Assembly (NCBI GenBank): GCA_022824945.1 | Contig: JAJDYX010000050.1 | Location: forward strand, 62,001-126,000 | Source of the DNA: Candidatus Latescibacterota bacterium | Lineage (GTDB): Bacteria; Latescibacterota; UBA2968 | DNA: 64,000 nt | Direction: 5' to 3' | Shown here: positions 8,863 to 16,457 of the stretch, in pieces | Layout of the letters: each line of letters begins with the position of its first letter | Position numbering within the stretch: position 1 is the first letter of the stretch | Translations under genes and position numbers: made by a program | Notes under the pieces: generated by a model | The model's input: only the letters and a program-made list of their open reading frames with translations | Database searches by the model: none | What the model was told of the DNA's origin: nothing

Positions 8863-9834
8863 ATGGCACGAATGAAACGACTTGAAAAACTCGACGGCTT
8901 CGCCAATGTGCAGATGGTCGAAGTCGAACAGCCAGAACCCGGTCCCGATCAGATGCTGATTGAGGTCAAGCGCAGCCTGATCAGCAGGGGGTCGGAGCTA
9001 TTTTGGCGATATGTCCGGGAAGAGGCGGTAAGTCCTGAAATGATGGGGTATTCCGACGCGGGTGAGGTCGTGGGTGTGGGGACCAACATCCAGGACTTCG
9101 CAGTTGGACAGCGTGTTATGGCGAACACCCCGCACGCTCAGTACGTCATCGCGGGCGAAACTGATAGAACTCGGCGTGCCTTCCCGCTTCCGGATGAACT
9201 CAGCTATGAGACCGCGACCTTTCTCCCACTCGCGACCAGTTCTGTGATGTGGATGCGCACTTCGCCAATAGAACCCGGGCAGACCGTTGTCGTGCTCGGT
9301 CAGGGGATTGTAGGTGCCCTGTGCGCTCAGATCGTTCGGGAACGCGATCCCGGACGCGTGATCGTCGTCGATGCACAGCCTCTCCGATGCGATATTGCGC
9401 GGAAACTGGGACACGAAGATGTGATCAATGTCTCCCAGACCGACTCCGTGGCAGCGGTCAAGGAACTCACAGGTGGCAAGGGTGCCGACCTCGTCGTTGA
9501 GTGCGTCGGTGGCTACGCTGGCATCCAGTCCTTCGAACAAGCTCAGAAGATGCTCGCACCCAGGGGAACGATTCATCTCATCGCGAAGTATCAAGGTGCG
9601 CCATTGCCCCTGGAAGGAGACGCCTTCATGAACAAGCAGATTATCGCGGGCATTCGCATCGATACACCCAGAGAGGCATGTATGCAGGACGCAGCCCAGA
9701 TGCTGATCGACGGACGGGTCAGAGTCGCTGAACTGATTACCCACAGACTCCCATGGGAACAAACTCCGGATGCGTATCATCTGCTTTATCACAAGCCGGA
9801 CGAAGCACTCGGCGTCATTCTGGAGTGGGATTGA
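8863..9834 (+). CDS. MDR-family dehydrogenase lacking zinc ligands
   Basis: 323 residues. The start at 8863 has AAAGG at nine bases; an ATG at 8854 abuts that site and is less likely. The fold is a medium-chain dehydrogenase/reductase with the nucleotide motif VLGQGIVGALC (about 145-155) and the quinone-oxidoreductase-like GYSDAGEV. Where zinc enzymes have the catalytic cysteine, this protein has SLISRGSEL, and no four-cysteine structural lobe is present, so it is probably a zinc-independent reductase or dehydrogenase. It sits between two Gfo/Idh/MocA genes and probably shares their sugar pathway. No export signal. Confidence 0.83.
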   Translation: MARMKRLEKLDGFANVQMVEVEQPEPGPDQMLIEVKRSLISRGSELFWRYVREEAVSPEMMGYSDAGEVVGVGTNIQDFAVGQRVMANTPHAQYVIAGETDRTRRAFPLPDELSYETATFLPLATSSVMWMRTSPIEPGQTVVVLGQGIVGALCAQIVRERDPGRVIVVDAQPLRCDIARKLGHEDVINVSQTDSVAAVKELTGGKGADLVVECVGGYAGIQSFEQAQKMLAPRGTIHLIAKYQGAPLPLEGDAFMNKQIIAGIRIDTPREACMQDAAQMLIDGRVRVAELITHRLPWEQTPDAYHLLYHKPDEALGVILEWD

Positions 9835-9857
9835 TTGGCAGCAGGACAGGAGACGCT

Positions 9858-11054
9858 ATGAAGAAACTGAGACTGGCTGTTGTGGGGTGCGGTGCTTATG
9901 AAAGCTCCCGCGCCCGCGGATATATCGCGACGATGGTCAAGCTGACCGATCTCTACGATTTGTGCGCGATTTGCGATCACAGCGAGCAATCGTTACAGGT
10001 CGTTGGCAAGCGTTTTGGCGTTGATGCGCGATATACCGATTTTGAAGAGATGCTTGATGGGGAAAGTCCGGATGTGGTTTTTATTCTTGTGCCCACCGAT
10101 GGACAGGCGGTCATGGCTTTGACGGCTATTGAGCGCGGTTGTCATATTATCACGGAGATTCCGTATGCCCACACGCTGGCTATTGGCGATGCGATTGATC
10201 GGGCATGCCGGGATAGAGGGGTCGTATGGGAGGTCGCGGAAAATGTCTGGCTCTGGCCTCAGGAACAATTAAAGCAAAAGATCGTTAGAGAAGGGTTGCT
10301 TGGGAAATTGACGCATGCGCGTTTGTGGTACACTTCTGGAAGCTATCACGGGATTAACGGGGTCAGGATGATTCTCGACAAGGCCGCGACCCGTGCTCTG
10401 GGTTATGCACAATCGGTGGAGGTGTTGCCATATAGCAATTATGGCGGGGGAGAGGAAACGACCCGATGGTGGGAGAGTGCTGTTGTCGAGTTCGAAGATG
10501 ACATTGTTTGTTTATACGAGATGTCGCCAGCCGGTGCGCGCGGCAATTTCTGGGATATTGAAGGGGTGGAAGGGCATCTTTCGGGCAATGAACTGGTGCT
10601 TTATGGAGGCGGTGAACGCACATCTTACCCGATTCGGGAGATGTTTGAGGAGATTGACGGAGAGCAGATTCTCTCGTCCGTTCGCGTGGATACCGATCCA
10701 CCGGTTGTCTGGGAGAATCCATTCAAGCACCAGAAGGTTTCCCATACGGACGATGTGGCAAAAGCCGCGATTCTCAATAGCCTTCACAAGGCAGTGACAG
10801 AGGGAACAGAACCACAATACGGTCCCGCAAATGCCCGCAGGGATCTGGAGATCTGGATTGCGATTCGCGAGAGTGCGAATAGCGGAAGTGTCTGGATTGA
10901 TCTTCCGCTGATGGAAGAGACAGATCTCGAGCGACGATTTGAAGCCGAGTTTGTTCGGCAGTATAGCGGCCATCCCGTTACAGACTGCAAGCGTCTGCTG
11001 AATGCCCCTTTTCAGCGTCTCAGTCCGCTGTGGACCGTGGCTGGTTGGTTGTAA
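9858..11054 (+). CDS. Gfo/Idh/MocA family oxidoreductase
   Basis: 398 residues starting MKKLRLAVVGCGAYE, with the dinucleotide motif GCGAYE at residues 10-15. CAGGAG lies five bases before the ATG, and the longer open frame upstream overlaps the previous gene. The second motif is ITEIPYAHT (EIP, equivalent to the EKP/EIP catalytic region). It is diverged from the other Gfo/Idh/MocA protein in this operon. Probable NAD(P)-dependent sugar or inositol oxidoreductase. Last gene of the carbohydrate operon, 28 bp before a secreted protein of unrelated type. Confidence 0.87.
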   Translation: MKKLRLAVVGCGAYESSRARGYIATMVKLTDLYDLCAICDHSEQSLQVVGKRFGVDARYTDFEEMLDGESPDVVFILVPTDGQAVMALTAIERGCHIITEIPYAHTLAIGDAIDRACRDRGVVWEVAENVWLWPQEQLKQKIVREGLLGKLTHARLWYTSGSYHGINGVRMILDKAATRALGYAQSVEVLPYSNYGGGEETTRWWESAVVEFEDDIVCLYEMSPAGARGNFWDIEGVEGHLSGNELVLYGGGERTSYPIREMFEEIDGEQILSSVRVDTDPPVVWENPFKHQKVSHTDDVAKAAILNSLHKAVTEGTEPQYGPANARRDLEIWIAIRESANSGSVWIDLPLMEETDLERRFEAEFVRQYSGHPVTDCKRLLNAPFQRLSPLWTVAGWL

Positions 11055-11082
11055 TACAAATTACTCAGATTGGAGAGATAGT

Positions 11083-11748
11083 ATGCGTTTTTTTATGGCA
11101 TTTTTGTCGATGATTATTGTTTCAGTTCAAACGGTGCAGGCGCAGCCGGCAGATGTAAAAAGCCATGTTGCGGCGCTTAAAGGCAAGACGTTCTGGATCA
11201 AAATCGATTTTGTAGAGGTGAATGACGGGATTCGAGGTATTGATGCGGCAAATGTTCTGGAGAATGGCGAGGTTTCATACCGCGCCACAATAGGCGGTTT
11301 TCGCCAGTCCCAATCTCAGTCAGCAGAGGATTTTGCCGAAGAGGTCCGGAATATCATTATAAGAGATGATCTTGCGGGGTGGAGTGTGCGGGTGATCCAA
11401 AGAGGCGCGAAAGTTCAAATTCGAAAAGCTGAGGCAAGGGAGAAGGAAGTTTATATTGAACTCGACAGACTGTCAGGTGCTCGCCATGCGGTTCGCCTCA
11501 AGGTCAATAGGGATAAGTACACGATTCCCGAAGTTGAACGTCTTTTCAATATCGCTTTCGCAGCAAGCGAAGCGGAATTAGAGGGTGCAGAAGATACCGT
11601 TTTGCTCAAAATGAACATGTCCATTGAAGAGGTGATCGCCCTGAAAGGCAAACCCAAAACACGCGTTGTACTCGGCTCCAAAACCGTTCTTACGTACGAC
11701 GACTTGAAACTGATATTCAAAGATGGGAAATTGGTTGATGCGGAGTAA
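11083..11748 (+). CDS. Secreted protein of unknown function
   Basis: 221 residues; start at the ATG preceded by GGAGAG. Residues 1-20 are a signal peptide (FFMAFLSMIIVSVQTVQA, with cleavage after AQA). The mature part is rich in charged beta-strand-like segments and ends in a compact module (MSIEEVIALKGKPKTR to LIFKDGKLVDAE) that resembles the C-terminal lobe of SmpA/BamE-like proteins, in which a glycine-proline turn precedes a strand pair; this resemblance is by eye. Possibly periplasmic. It follows the sugar operon and precedes a dead recombinase fragment, so it may mark the edge of the accessory patch. Confidence 0.7.
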   Translation: MRFFMAFLSMIIVSVQTVQAQPADVKSHVAALKGKTFWIKIDFVEVNDGIRGIDAANVLENGEVSYRATIGGFRQSQSQSAEDFAEEVRNIIIRDDLAGWSVRVIQRGAKVQIRKAEAREKEVYIELDRLSGARHAVRLKVNRDKYTIPEVERLFNIAFAASEAELEGAEDTVLLKMNMSIEEVIALKGKPKTRVVLGSKTVLTYDDLKLIFKDGKLVDAE

Positions 11749-11749
11749 A

Positions 11750-11980
11750 GCATCAGACCGCGGGGCTCTGTTCTGGACGGGAAAATACAAAGATCAGCGT
11801 ATGACTTATAGGACCGCGGTCTATCAATGGAACAAGCAGTGTGATCAGGCAGAGGTCAAATGCGAGATTCATCAGCTTTGGCACACAGCCGCGACGGAGC
11901 TGGTGAATAGCGGAGTGCGCGTAGAAAAACGCGGATCCGGTGATATCGAGTTGTTGGACAAAAAAGAGATAGACTTTTGA
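11750..11980 (+). pseudogene. Tyrosine recombinase (phage integrase) relic
   Basis: About 75 residues match the C-terminal catalytic part of site-specific tyrosine recombinases: GALFWTGKYKDQRMTYRTAV and then HQLWHTAATELVNSG, the HxLRHT box. The invariant arginine of that box is replaced by tryptophan (TGG at 11879-11881, one base from CGG), the N-terminal catalytic arginine region is missing, and the frame stops before any nucleophilic tyrosine. It has no start or ribosome site. It is therefore a decayed remnant, direct evidence of past mobile-element activity in the 11.7-15.6 kb patch. Confidence 0.75.
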
Positions 11981-12040
11981 CTTTATTTAAGCAATGGACC
12001 TCTCGTAGATCTTCGCTACTATCAATACATGGAGAAAAGA

Positions 12041-12454
12041 ATGAAGACGATGGATCGCATCTCAGGGATTCTGATCACGCAAGATGGCCTCTTACTCGTC
12101 AAGTGTGATGGCATCAACGATTACCTTTTGCCTGGCGGAAAGGTCGAGGATGGTGAATCAGACCTGGATGCCTTACGGAGAGAACTGATGGAAGAACTCA
12201 ACATAATCCCCACAGATCCTGAATTCTTCGGCGAATACGAGCGTATAACCTCCCCTCCGAGAACCGATGAGAAGTACATAGTTAGAATTCGAGCTTACGT
12301 AACAGGTTTTGAAGGAGAACCTATTCCAGACCTTGACGAGGTGCTTGAGATCGTCTGGGCATCTATGGAGGATCTCGAATCAGGGGAACTTCCACTGAAT
12401 CCTATCCTACAGAATTACATTGTCCCCCAACTTAAGCAACAGCAACGGCTATGA
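12041..12454 (+). CDS. Nudix hydrolase
   Basis: 137 residues. Start at 12041 because GGAG lies six bases upstream; an ATG at 12029 overlaps that site. The Nudix box is visible at about residues 34-56: GGKVEDGE, then RELMEELNI, which keeps G-x5-E-x7-RE-x2-EE with the final glycine replaced by asparagine. The family hydrolyses nucleoside diphosphates linked to another moiety, such as damaged nucleotides or nucleotide sugars. It stands alone in the accessory patch beside another nucleotide-cleaning enzyme (12618). Confidence 0.88.
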   Translation: MKTMDRISGILITQDGLLLVKCDGINDYLLPGGKVEDGESDLDALRRELMEELNIIPTDPEFFGEYERITSPPRTDEKYIVRIRAYVTGFEGEPIPDLDEVLEIVWASMEDLESGELPLNPILQNYIVPQLKQQQRL

Positions 12455-12500
12455 TACCCTCCAGTGCCAATGTCGCCTACTGCCATTCCTGAAAAGACAA

Positions 12501-12565
12501 ATCAACGCCGTATAACACGGTTGAGGCAAATTACCCACAGTCAATTTGTTATAATTTGCGTTGAT
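12501..12565 (+). repeat. Nested inverted repeats spanning a promoter region
   Basis: ATCAACGC (12501-12508) pairs with GCGTTGAT (12558-12565), and GCAAATTA (12526-12533) pairs with TAATTTGC (12552-12559). The right half is continuous, while the left half is split by 17 bp that contain a small CCGT/ACGG hairpin. It may be an operator or a fold in the leader RNA. Confidence 0.5.
12547..12555 (+). promoter_or_regulatory. Extended -10 promoter candidate
   Basis: TGTTATAAT (TG-N-TATAAT) has a perfect -10 hexamer with the extended -10 dinucleotide, about 60 bp before the ATG at 12618. No good -35 is seen. It lies inside the nested inverted repeats. Confidence 0.5.
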
Positions 12566-12617
12566 ACTCGCCAAGTAATCTAAATCCTTTCGAATCAAAA
12601 TTTCATCAGGAGGCCGT

Positions 12618-13010
12618 ATGGGATACACTGCTCAAATGCGCGAATTTACAATGGCCTATAAAGACGACCTGCCAACGCGCCCTCAGCATATGACAGCAGA
12701 GGACATCGCATTTATACGAGAAATGGTCAACGATGAACTCGATGAGCTAATGGCCGCGCAAACCGTCATAGAACAGGCCGACGCGCTCGTTGATGCGATT
12801 TACTACATCTGCGATTGCGCCGTACGCAACGGCATTAATCTTGACCCGCTTTTCGATATCGTTCACAATGCAAACATGCAAAAAGTCGTAAATGGAAAAG
12901 TCGTTCGCAGAGAAGAAGACGGCAAAATACTCAAACCCGAAGGATGGGAAGACCCCGCGCTCAAACTCAAAAAAGAAATGATCCGCCAGGCGCGTGAAGG
13001 CGGATTTTAA
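12618..13010 (+). CDS. MazG-like all-alpha NTP pyrophosphohydrolase
   Basis: 130 residues, start fixed by AGGAGG four bases before the ATG. The pattern of acidic helix motifs fits the all-alpha NTP pyrophosphatase fold: DELDELMAA (E-x2-E-like) followed by QADALVDAIYYI (D-x3-D) and HNANMQKVVNGK. Such enzymes hydrolyse non-canonical or surplus nucleoside triphosphates, or act like phosphoribosyl-ATP pyrophosphatase. Monocistronic with its own promoter candidate. Lying beside a Nudix gene in a mobile-relic region, it might serve nucleotide-pool defence or cleaning, which is inference. Confidence 0.75.
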   Translation: MGYTAQMREFTMAYKDDLPTRPQHMTAEDIAFIREMVNDELDELMAAQTVIEQADALVDAIYYICDCAVRNGINLDPLFDIVHNANMQKVVNGKVVRREEDGKILKPEGWEDPALKLKKEMIRQAREGGF

Positions 13011-13094
13011 CAAAACAGCCCACACAACTTTTGGGACGAGTTGTTTTGTTCGATCGTGCTCAGGGACACACCGGGATTTTTAAAACAGCTTCTA

Positions 13095-13215
13095 AGAACG
13101 ATAGTTGCGGCTTGGTTCGCACAGGAGACCGACGTGATTCTCAGAATTTGGGAAGAACCGGTGGGTATCCGCGCGGGCAAGAAGCGCGTGGTGCGTCTGA
13201 TGCGTGAGATTGACA
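13095..13215 (+). pseudogene. Possible IS3-type transposase (OrfB) scrap
   Basis: In one frame the segment PVGIRAGKKRVVRLMREIDI resembles the helix region of IS3-family OrfB proteins in which a basic KRV-x-RLMRE motif precedes the catalytic domain. No DDE residues, start or ribosome site are seen, and the frame runs out into the PIN gene leader. A short relic is the most that can be claimed; chance similarity is possible. Confidence 0.3.
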
Positions 13216-13239
13216 TTTCAAAAAATAAAGAGGTGAGGT

Positions 13240-14322
13240 TTGGAAACAAGAAACATATTCATAGACGCATCTATATTCATCGGAAAAAATTATAACTATC
13301 GAAACACTGACTTTGAGCAACTCAGCCGTTTAGCCCAATCTAATCAAGCCAACGTATTCGTAACTGATATAACTATTCGTGAAGTCAAAGCACACATAAA
13401 AACTGGCATTTCAACAGCAATTTCAGCATTAAAAAAGTTTCAAAAGGATACAAAAGTGAGAGTGCTAAAAAACTTTGACGACTCACCAGTTAAAGAACTT
13501 TTTCAGGAAATAGACGAAACAAAATCTACTGAGACTCTGAAATGTCAACTTTCGACATTTCTAAATGAAATAAATGCAACTGTGCTGCCGACTTCAGAAG
13601 TATCTATAGACGCGGTTTTCGATAAATATTTTGGTAAGCGTCCTCCGTTTGGAGAGGGGAAAAAAAAGTCGGAATTTCCAGATGCATTTGCCATTGGAGC
13701 CATAGAGGTGTGGTGCAAAAAAAATGATGAGAGAATGTATATTGTTAGCAGTGATGGAGATTTAAAAGAATATTGTAAAACAAGTGATCGCTTGATTGCA
13801 TTAAACAAACTCGCAGAATTTATTAACGTTATTGAGTCCCACGATGAAGATCTTGCTCATGCGGTGAGTGCGTTGCTCAATAAGAATCATGATGCGATTA
13901 AAGAGGCCATTACGGAGTCTTTTTACAACCAAAGTTTTTGGATAGAGGATCAGGATGGGGATGTAAATGAAGTAAGAGTGAAAGAGCTAGAAATTTCCGA
14001 AATGCTGATTTTGGAAGTAACCCAAGACTCTGCTTTTGTCTTGGTTGATGTTGAAACGACCTTCTCCGCAGATGTCACTTACGATGATCTAGAAACCGCA
14101 ACATACGATAGCGAAGACAAGATACTAATCCCTTTACGTACAATAGACAAGATAGTTGATCGAGATGTCAAATACGTAGCAGCGCTTCGGATATTGCATG
14201 ATGTAAAACATTCGGAATATTTTATAGTGAATCGGGTGGAACTACAATCCGATCAAGCTTCCGGTTTTGACTCATATGTTGATTTTGCCATACATATTGA
14301 CAATGAATGGCCTTACAAATGA
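13240..14322 (+). CDS. PIN-domain protein (predicted Mg-dependent RNase)
   Basis: 360 residues from a TTG preceded by AGGTGAGG. Residues 4-190 form a PIN domain: NIFIDASIFIGK (first Asp), TIREVKAH (Glu), FPDAFAIGAI (Asp) and VSSDGDLKEYC (Asp), the four acidic residues that bind metal. The C-terminal 170 residues are an unknown domain resembling that of stand-alone DUF4935-type PIN proteins. Not paired with an obvious antitoxin. Base composition is strikingly AT-rich (many AAA, ATT and AAT codons) compared with the GC-balanced neighbours, so recent acquisition is likely. Followed by a strong terminator. Candidate toxin or abortive-infection nuclease. Confidence 0.8.
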   Translation: METRNIFIDASIFIGKNYNYRNTDFEQLSRLAQSNQANVFVTDITIREVKAHIKTGISTAISALKKFQKDTKVRVLKNFDDSPVKELFQEIDETKSTETLKCQLSTFLNEINATVLPTSEVSIDAVFDKYFGKRPPFGEGKKKSEFPDAFAIGAIEVWCKKNDERMYIVSSDGDLKEYCKTSDRLIALNKLAEFINVIESHDEDLAHAVSALLNKNHDAIKEAITESFYNQSFWIEDQDGDVNEVRVKELEISEMLILEVTQDSAFVLVDVETTFSADVTYDDLETATYDSEDKILIPLRTIDKIVDRDVKYVAALRILHDVKHSEYFIVNRVELQSDQASGFDSYVDFAIHIDNEWPYK

Positions 14323-14394
14323 ATCATCCCTATACTTGACGCAACATTTCCAGCTCGGTGTTCATCTGAGCACTGTCACCATAATTACCTTTCT

Positions 14395-14425
14395 AAATGC
14401 CCTGTATTCTTCAGGGCATTTTTTG
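14395..14425 (+). terminator. Rho-independent terminator
   Basis: A 10-bp perfect stem (AAATGCCCTG 14395-14404 and CAGGGCATTT 14412-14421) with a 7-base loop runs into a T tract. It closes the PIN gene. Confidence 0.9.
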
Positions 14426-14449
14426 TGTGATTTCCCTTCGTAATCTCCC

Positions 14450-14506
14450 TGTTTCATTCTAATCCCAACTGTTTCATTTGAAACACCTACTGCGTCATAT
14501 GACACA
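14450..14506 (+). promoter_or_regulatory. Three iterated operator-like sites upstream of a promoter
   Basis: Units begin at 14450 (TGTTTCATTC, left half only), 14470 (TGTTTCATTTGAAACA, palindrome) and 14491 (TGCGTCATATGACACA, palindrome), spaced 20 and 21 bp apart, so all lie on one face of the helix. They end about 20 bp before the -35 at 14528. The half-site TGTTTC...GAAACA recurs at 44306. Confidence 0.65.
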
Positions 14507-14527
14507 GTTTTCCACAGGTCCTTTTCC

Positions 14528-14556
14528 TTGTCATCCGGTGCGGATTAGGGTATCTT
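14528..14556 (+). promoter_or_regulatory. Sigma-70-type promoter with operator in spacer
   Basis: TTGTCA (14528-14533), a 17-bp spacer and TATCTT (14551-14556) lie about 60 bp before the ATG at 14616. The spacer holds a palindrome, ATCCG-GTG-CGGAT (14533-14545), well placed for autorepression by the antitoxin it drives. Confidence 0.65.
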
Positions 14557-14615
14557 TTCGATAATTCACCCATCTGGGTAAAGGAAATTCAGACACAAAA
14601 TTCAAAGGACTGAGA

Positions 14616-14996
14616 ATGGTACTCAATCTCAAAGAAGCTGGCAGCAAGCTCCAGGAATTGGTTCAATCTCTCAGATCTTCTAACGAAGCGTGTGAAGTTA
14701 GAAATGAAGCTGGGCAGATGGTGGCAGTTGTGTTGCCTGTAGAACGCTATCGACTCTATCAGCAACAGTGGGAAAAGGACTTCGTTGCGGTTGACCAAAT
14801 CCGGGATAAGATGAGGGACAATGATCCCGATTACGTCGAGACACAGATCGTGAAAGCCGCGGCTGAGGTAGAGGTAATTATATCTTACGAAACCGGGGCC
14901 GATTCCGTGACGCCGTCACCGTTGCGTGGCAAGGTCATTGAATATTTGGATCCGACGGAACCGGAAGCGATAGAGGATTGGGAACTTTTGAAGTGA
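14616..14996 (+). CDS. Phd/YefM-like antitoxin (orphan)
   Basis: 126 residues. The N-terminal 55 residues (LNLKEAGSKLQELVQSLRSS, then GQMVAVVLPVERYR) match the Phd/YefM antitoxin pattern: a short strand, a helix that packs along a dimer, and a promoter-binding surface. The remaining residues are acidic and probably disordered until bound by a toxin. No cognate RelE/Doc-type toxin follows; the next genes are HicAB with a 63-bp gap. An operator palindrome within its promoter spacer fits autoregulation. It could alternatively be a stand-alone DNA-binding regulator. Confidence 0.55.
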   Translation: MVLNLKEAGSKLQELVQSLRSSNEACEVRNEAGQMVAVVLPVERYRLYQQQWEKDFVAVDQIRDKMRDNDPDYVETQIVKAAAEVEVIISYETGADSVTPSPLRGKVIEYLDPTEPEAIEDWELLK

Positions 14997-15059
14997 TTAT
15001 TCTGGATACTCATCTGTAGATTTAGCTGGTCGAATATGTGAATTCTTCGGAACGGGAGT

Positions 15060-15260
15060 ATGCCAAAGGTTAGAGACGCTATCCGATTGGTCCAGAGGGA
15101 CGGGTGGAGGCTGGTAAGGACGCGAGGGAGTCACCGTCAATACCATCACCCCGATAAGCTCGGGACAGTAACTATTCCGGGGCATCCGGGAGATGATGTG
15201 GCACCGGGTACCTGGCTGAGTATCCTGAGACAAGCAGGACTAAGGGAGAGAAACCGATGA
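15060..15260 (+). CDS. hicA: HicA-family toxin (mRNA interferase)
   Basis: 66 residues, typical of HicA. The double-stranded-RNA-binding-like fold is seen in LVQRDGWRLVRTRGSHRQYH, with the catalytic histidine in the GSHRQY motif, followed by VTIPGHPGDDVAPGT. HicA cleaves mRNA independently of ribosomes to halt growth. GGGAGT lies directly before the ATG, a very short spacing that may keep toxin translation weak. The stop overlaps the hicB start (ATGA at 15257-15260), so antitoxin synthesis is translationally coupled. Confidence 0.92.
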   Translation: MPKVRDAIRLVQRDGWRLVRTRGSHRQYHHPDKLGTVTIPGHPGDDVAPGTWLSILRQAGLRERNR

Positions 15261-15577
15261 AACTAAAATATGCGGTGGTCTATGAACGCACGCCGAACAA
15301 CTACTCAGCCTATTCGCCTGATTTGCCAGGCTGCATAAGCACTGGGGAAACCTGGAAGGAGATTCAGGAAAACATGCGGGAGGCGCTCACTTTTCACATC
15401 GAGAGTCTGATGGAATACGGCGACCCGGTTCCCCAACCGCAGATGTCAATTGAGGAGGCAATGGCTTTTCATTGCAAAGCCCTCAAAGAGTACAAGGATT
15501 CGATTCCTCAACTGGAGACCACAGTAGGCATAGCTGAGGTTGAAGTCAATCCATCACAGGCGGCAAGGGCAAGTTAA
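15257..15577 (+). CDS. hicB: HicB-family antitoxin with duplicated helix unit
   Basis: 106 residues. The N-terminal partial RNase-H-like fold is clear: YAVVYERTPNNYSAYSPDLP, GCISTGETWKEI. The following segment MREALTFHIESLMEYGDPVPQPQ is repeated imperfectly as IEEAMAFHCKALKEYKDSIPQLE, so this antitoxin has an extra helix unit not found in typical HicB proteins. It neutralises HicA and probably represses the operon. No helix-turn-helix or ribbon-helix-helix tail is obvious. Confidence 0.9.
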   Translation: MKLKYAVVYERTPNNYSAYSPDLPGCISTGETWKEIQENMREALTFHIESLMEYGDPVPQPQMSIEEAMAFHCKALKEYKDSIPQLETTVGIAEVEVNPSQAARAS

Positions 15578-15587
15578 TATAAACAGA

Positions 15588-15616
15588 CTGGACTCCGGAT
15601 TGGGCCGGAGTGACGG
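15588..15616 (+). repeat. REP-like palindromic stem-loop
   Basis: ACTCCGG (15592-15598) and CCGGAGT (15605-15611) are separated by ATTGGG, in the context CTGGACTCCGG...CCGGAGTGACGG. This resembles dispersed extragenic palindromes of the CTGGA-TTCC/GGAA-TGACG style. No T tract follows. It lies 10 bp after hicB. Confidence 0.5.
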
Positions 15617-15674
15617 CGTGCTATGTGTGCGGCAGGCTCAATGAGTACAATGTTTATATCTCTCCTATCGGATC

Positions 15675-16457
15675 CTACGCATTTTCCAGCACATTCCTCA
15701 TTGCTTTTCCCTCTTCGCGGAACCATTGCATCAAGATGCTCACATCGGTTCCTACGCAAAAGTGTTTCACTCCCATGTCCAAATATCGCTTCGCGCCTTT
15801 GGCATCTCCGAGTTCCGCCCGGGGCGCGATGCCCATTTTAAGCGATGTTTCGATCACGTATTTTTCCGCTTCTTGTACTTTTTCCCTGCCATAGCCTGTA
15901 CTCAGAGAATAATCCCCTGGGCCGAACTGTATCATATCTAAGCCCGGCACGGAAAGCAGTGCTTCCAGGTTTTCGACCGCTTCCTTCTTTTCGATCATGA
16001 TCGCAATAACGGAATCGCGACACGACTGAATAAATTCAGCCCCTCCCGTATCCATACCAAACCGCACGTACCGGCGCATATTTACCCCGTGATGCCCGCC
16101 ATCCGCTGGCGTGTCAGGTCGTACGGTTTCCACACACGCCGCAACATCTTCTACTGTACGCACATCGGCGAATAAAACATTCTGAATACCCGCACCTATG
16201 GCGCGATTTGCAATGTGTCCACGCGGATCTTCCTCGACCTTGATCATTGCCGACATATCGTCGAATAGATCGATAGCCCGACCGATATTATCCATTGTGT
16301 GTAAATCATAGGGGGCGTATTCCGATACGTATTCGATATAGTCAAACTGGCCTGAATATCCCACCATTTCAAATACCGATGGCCACGGGCTGTGTACGTG
16401 GGTTCCCAAACTGGGTTGATCGGCATCGAGCAGTTCTCTTAGCTTATTTCGGCGCAT
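15675..16457 (-). CDS. HpcH/HpaI aldolase/citrate lyase family protein
   Basis: 260 residues with a strong ribosome site (AAGGAGG, five bases before the ATG). The metal-binding glutamate is in IMIEKKEAVEN and the aspartate in IQFGPGDYSLS; a GTHVHSPWPS segment near residue 18 corresponds to the substrate-binding loop of the family. Diverged from the HpcH/HpaI gene at 268, so not a recent duplicate. Cytosolic pyruvate-type aldolase of unknown substrate. It is divergent from the DUF1800 operon and stands alone. Confidence 0.87.
   Translation of the reverse strand: MRRNKLRELLDADQPSLGTHVHSPWPSVFEMVGYSGQFDYIEYVSEYAPYDLHTMDNIGRAIDLFDDMSAMIKVEEDPRGHIANRAIGAGIQNVLFADVRTVEDVAACVETVRPDTPADGGHHGVNMRRYVRFGMDTGGAEFIQSCRDSVIAIMIEKKEAVENLEALLSVPGLDMIQFGPGDYSLSTGYGREKVQEAEKYVIETSLKMGIAPRAELGDAKGAKRYLDMGVKHFCVGTDVSILMQWFREEGKAMRNVLENA

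Noticed and set aside
14510..14615. Possible sigma-54 promoter downstream of the dyad array
   Set aside because: No GG-N10-GC core is present; TTGTCA/TATCTT fits a sigma-70-type promoter better.
11750..15577. Intact prophage or integrative element
   Set aside because: Only an integrase scrap and a doubtful IS3 scrap are present; no structural, replication or conjugation genes and no paired att repeats were seen.
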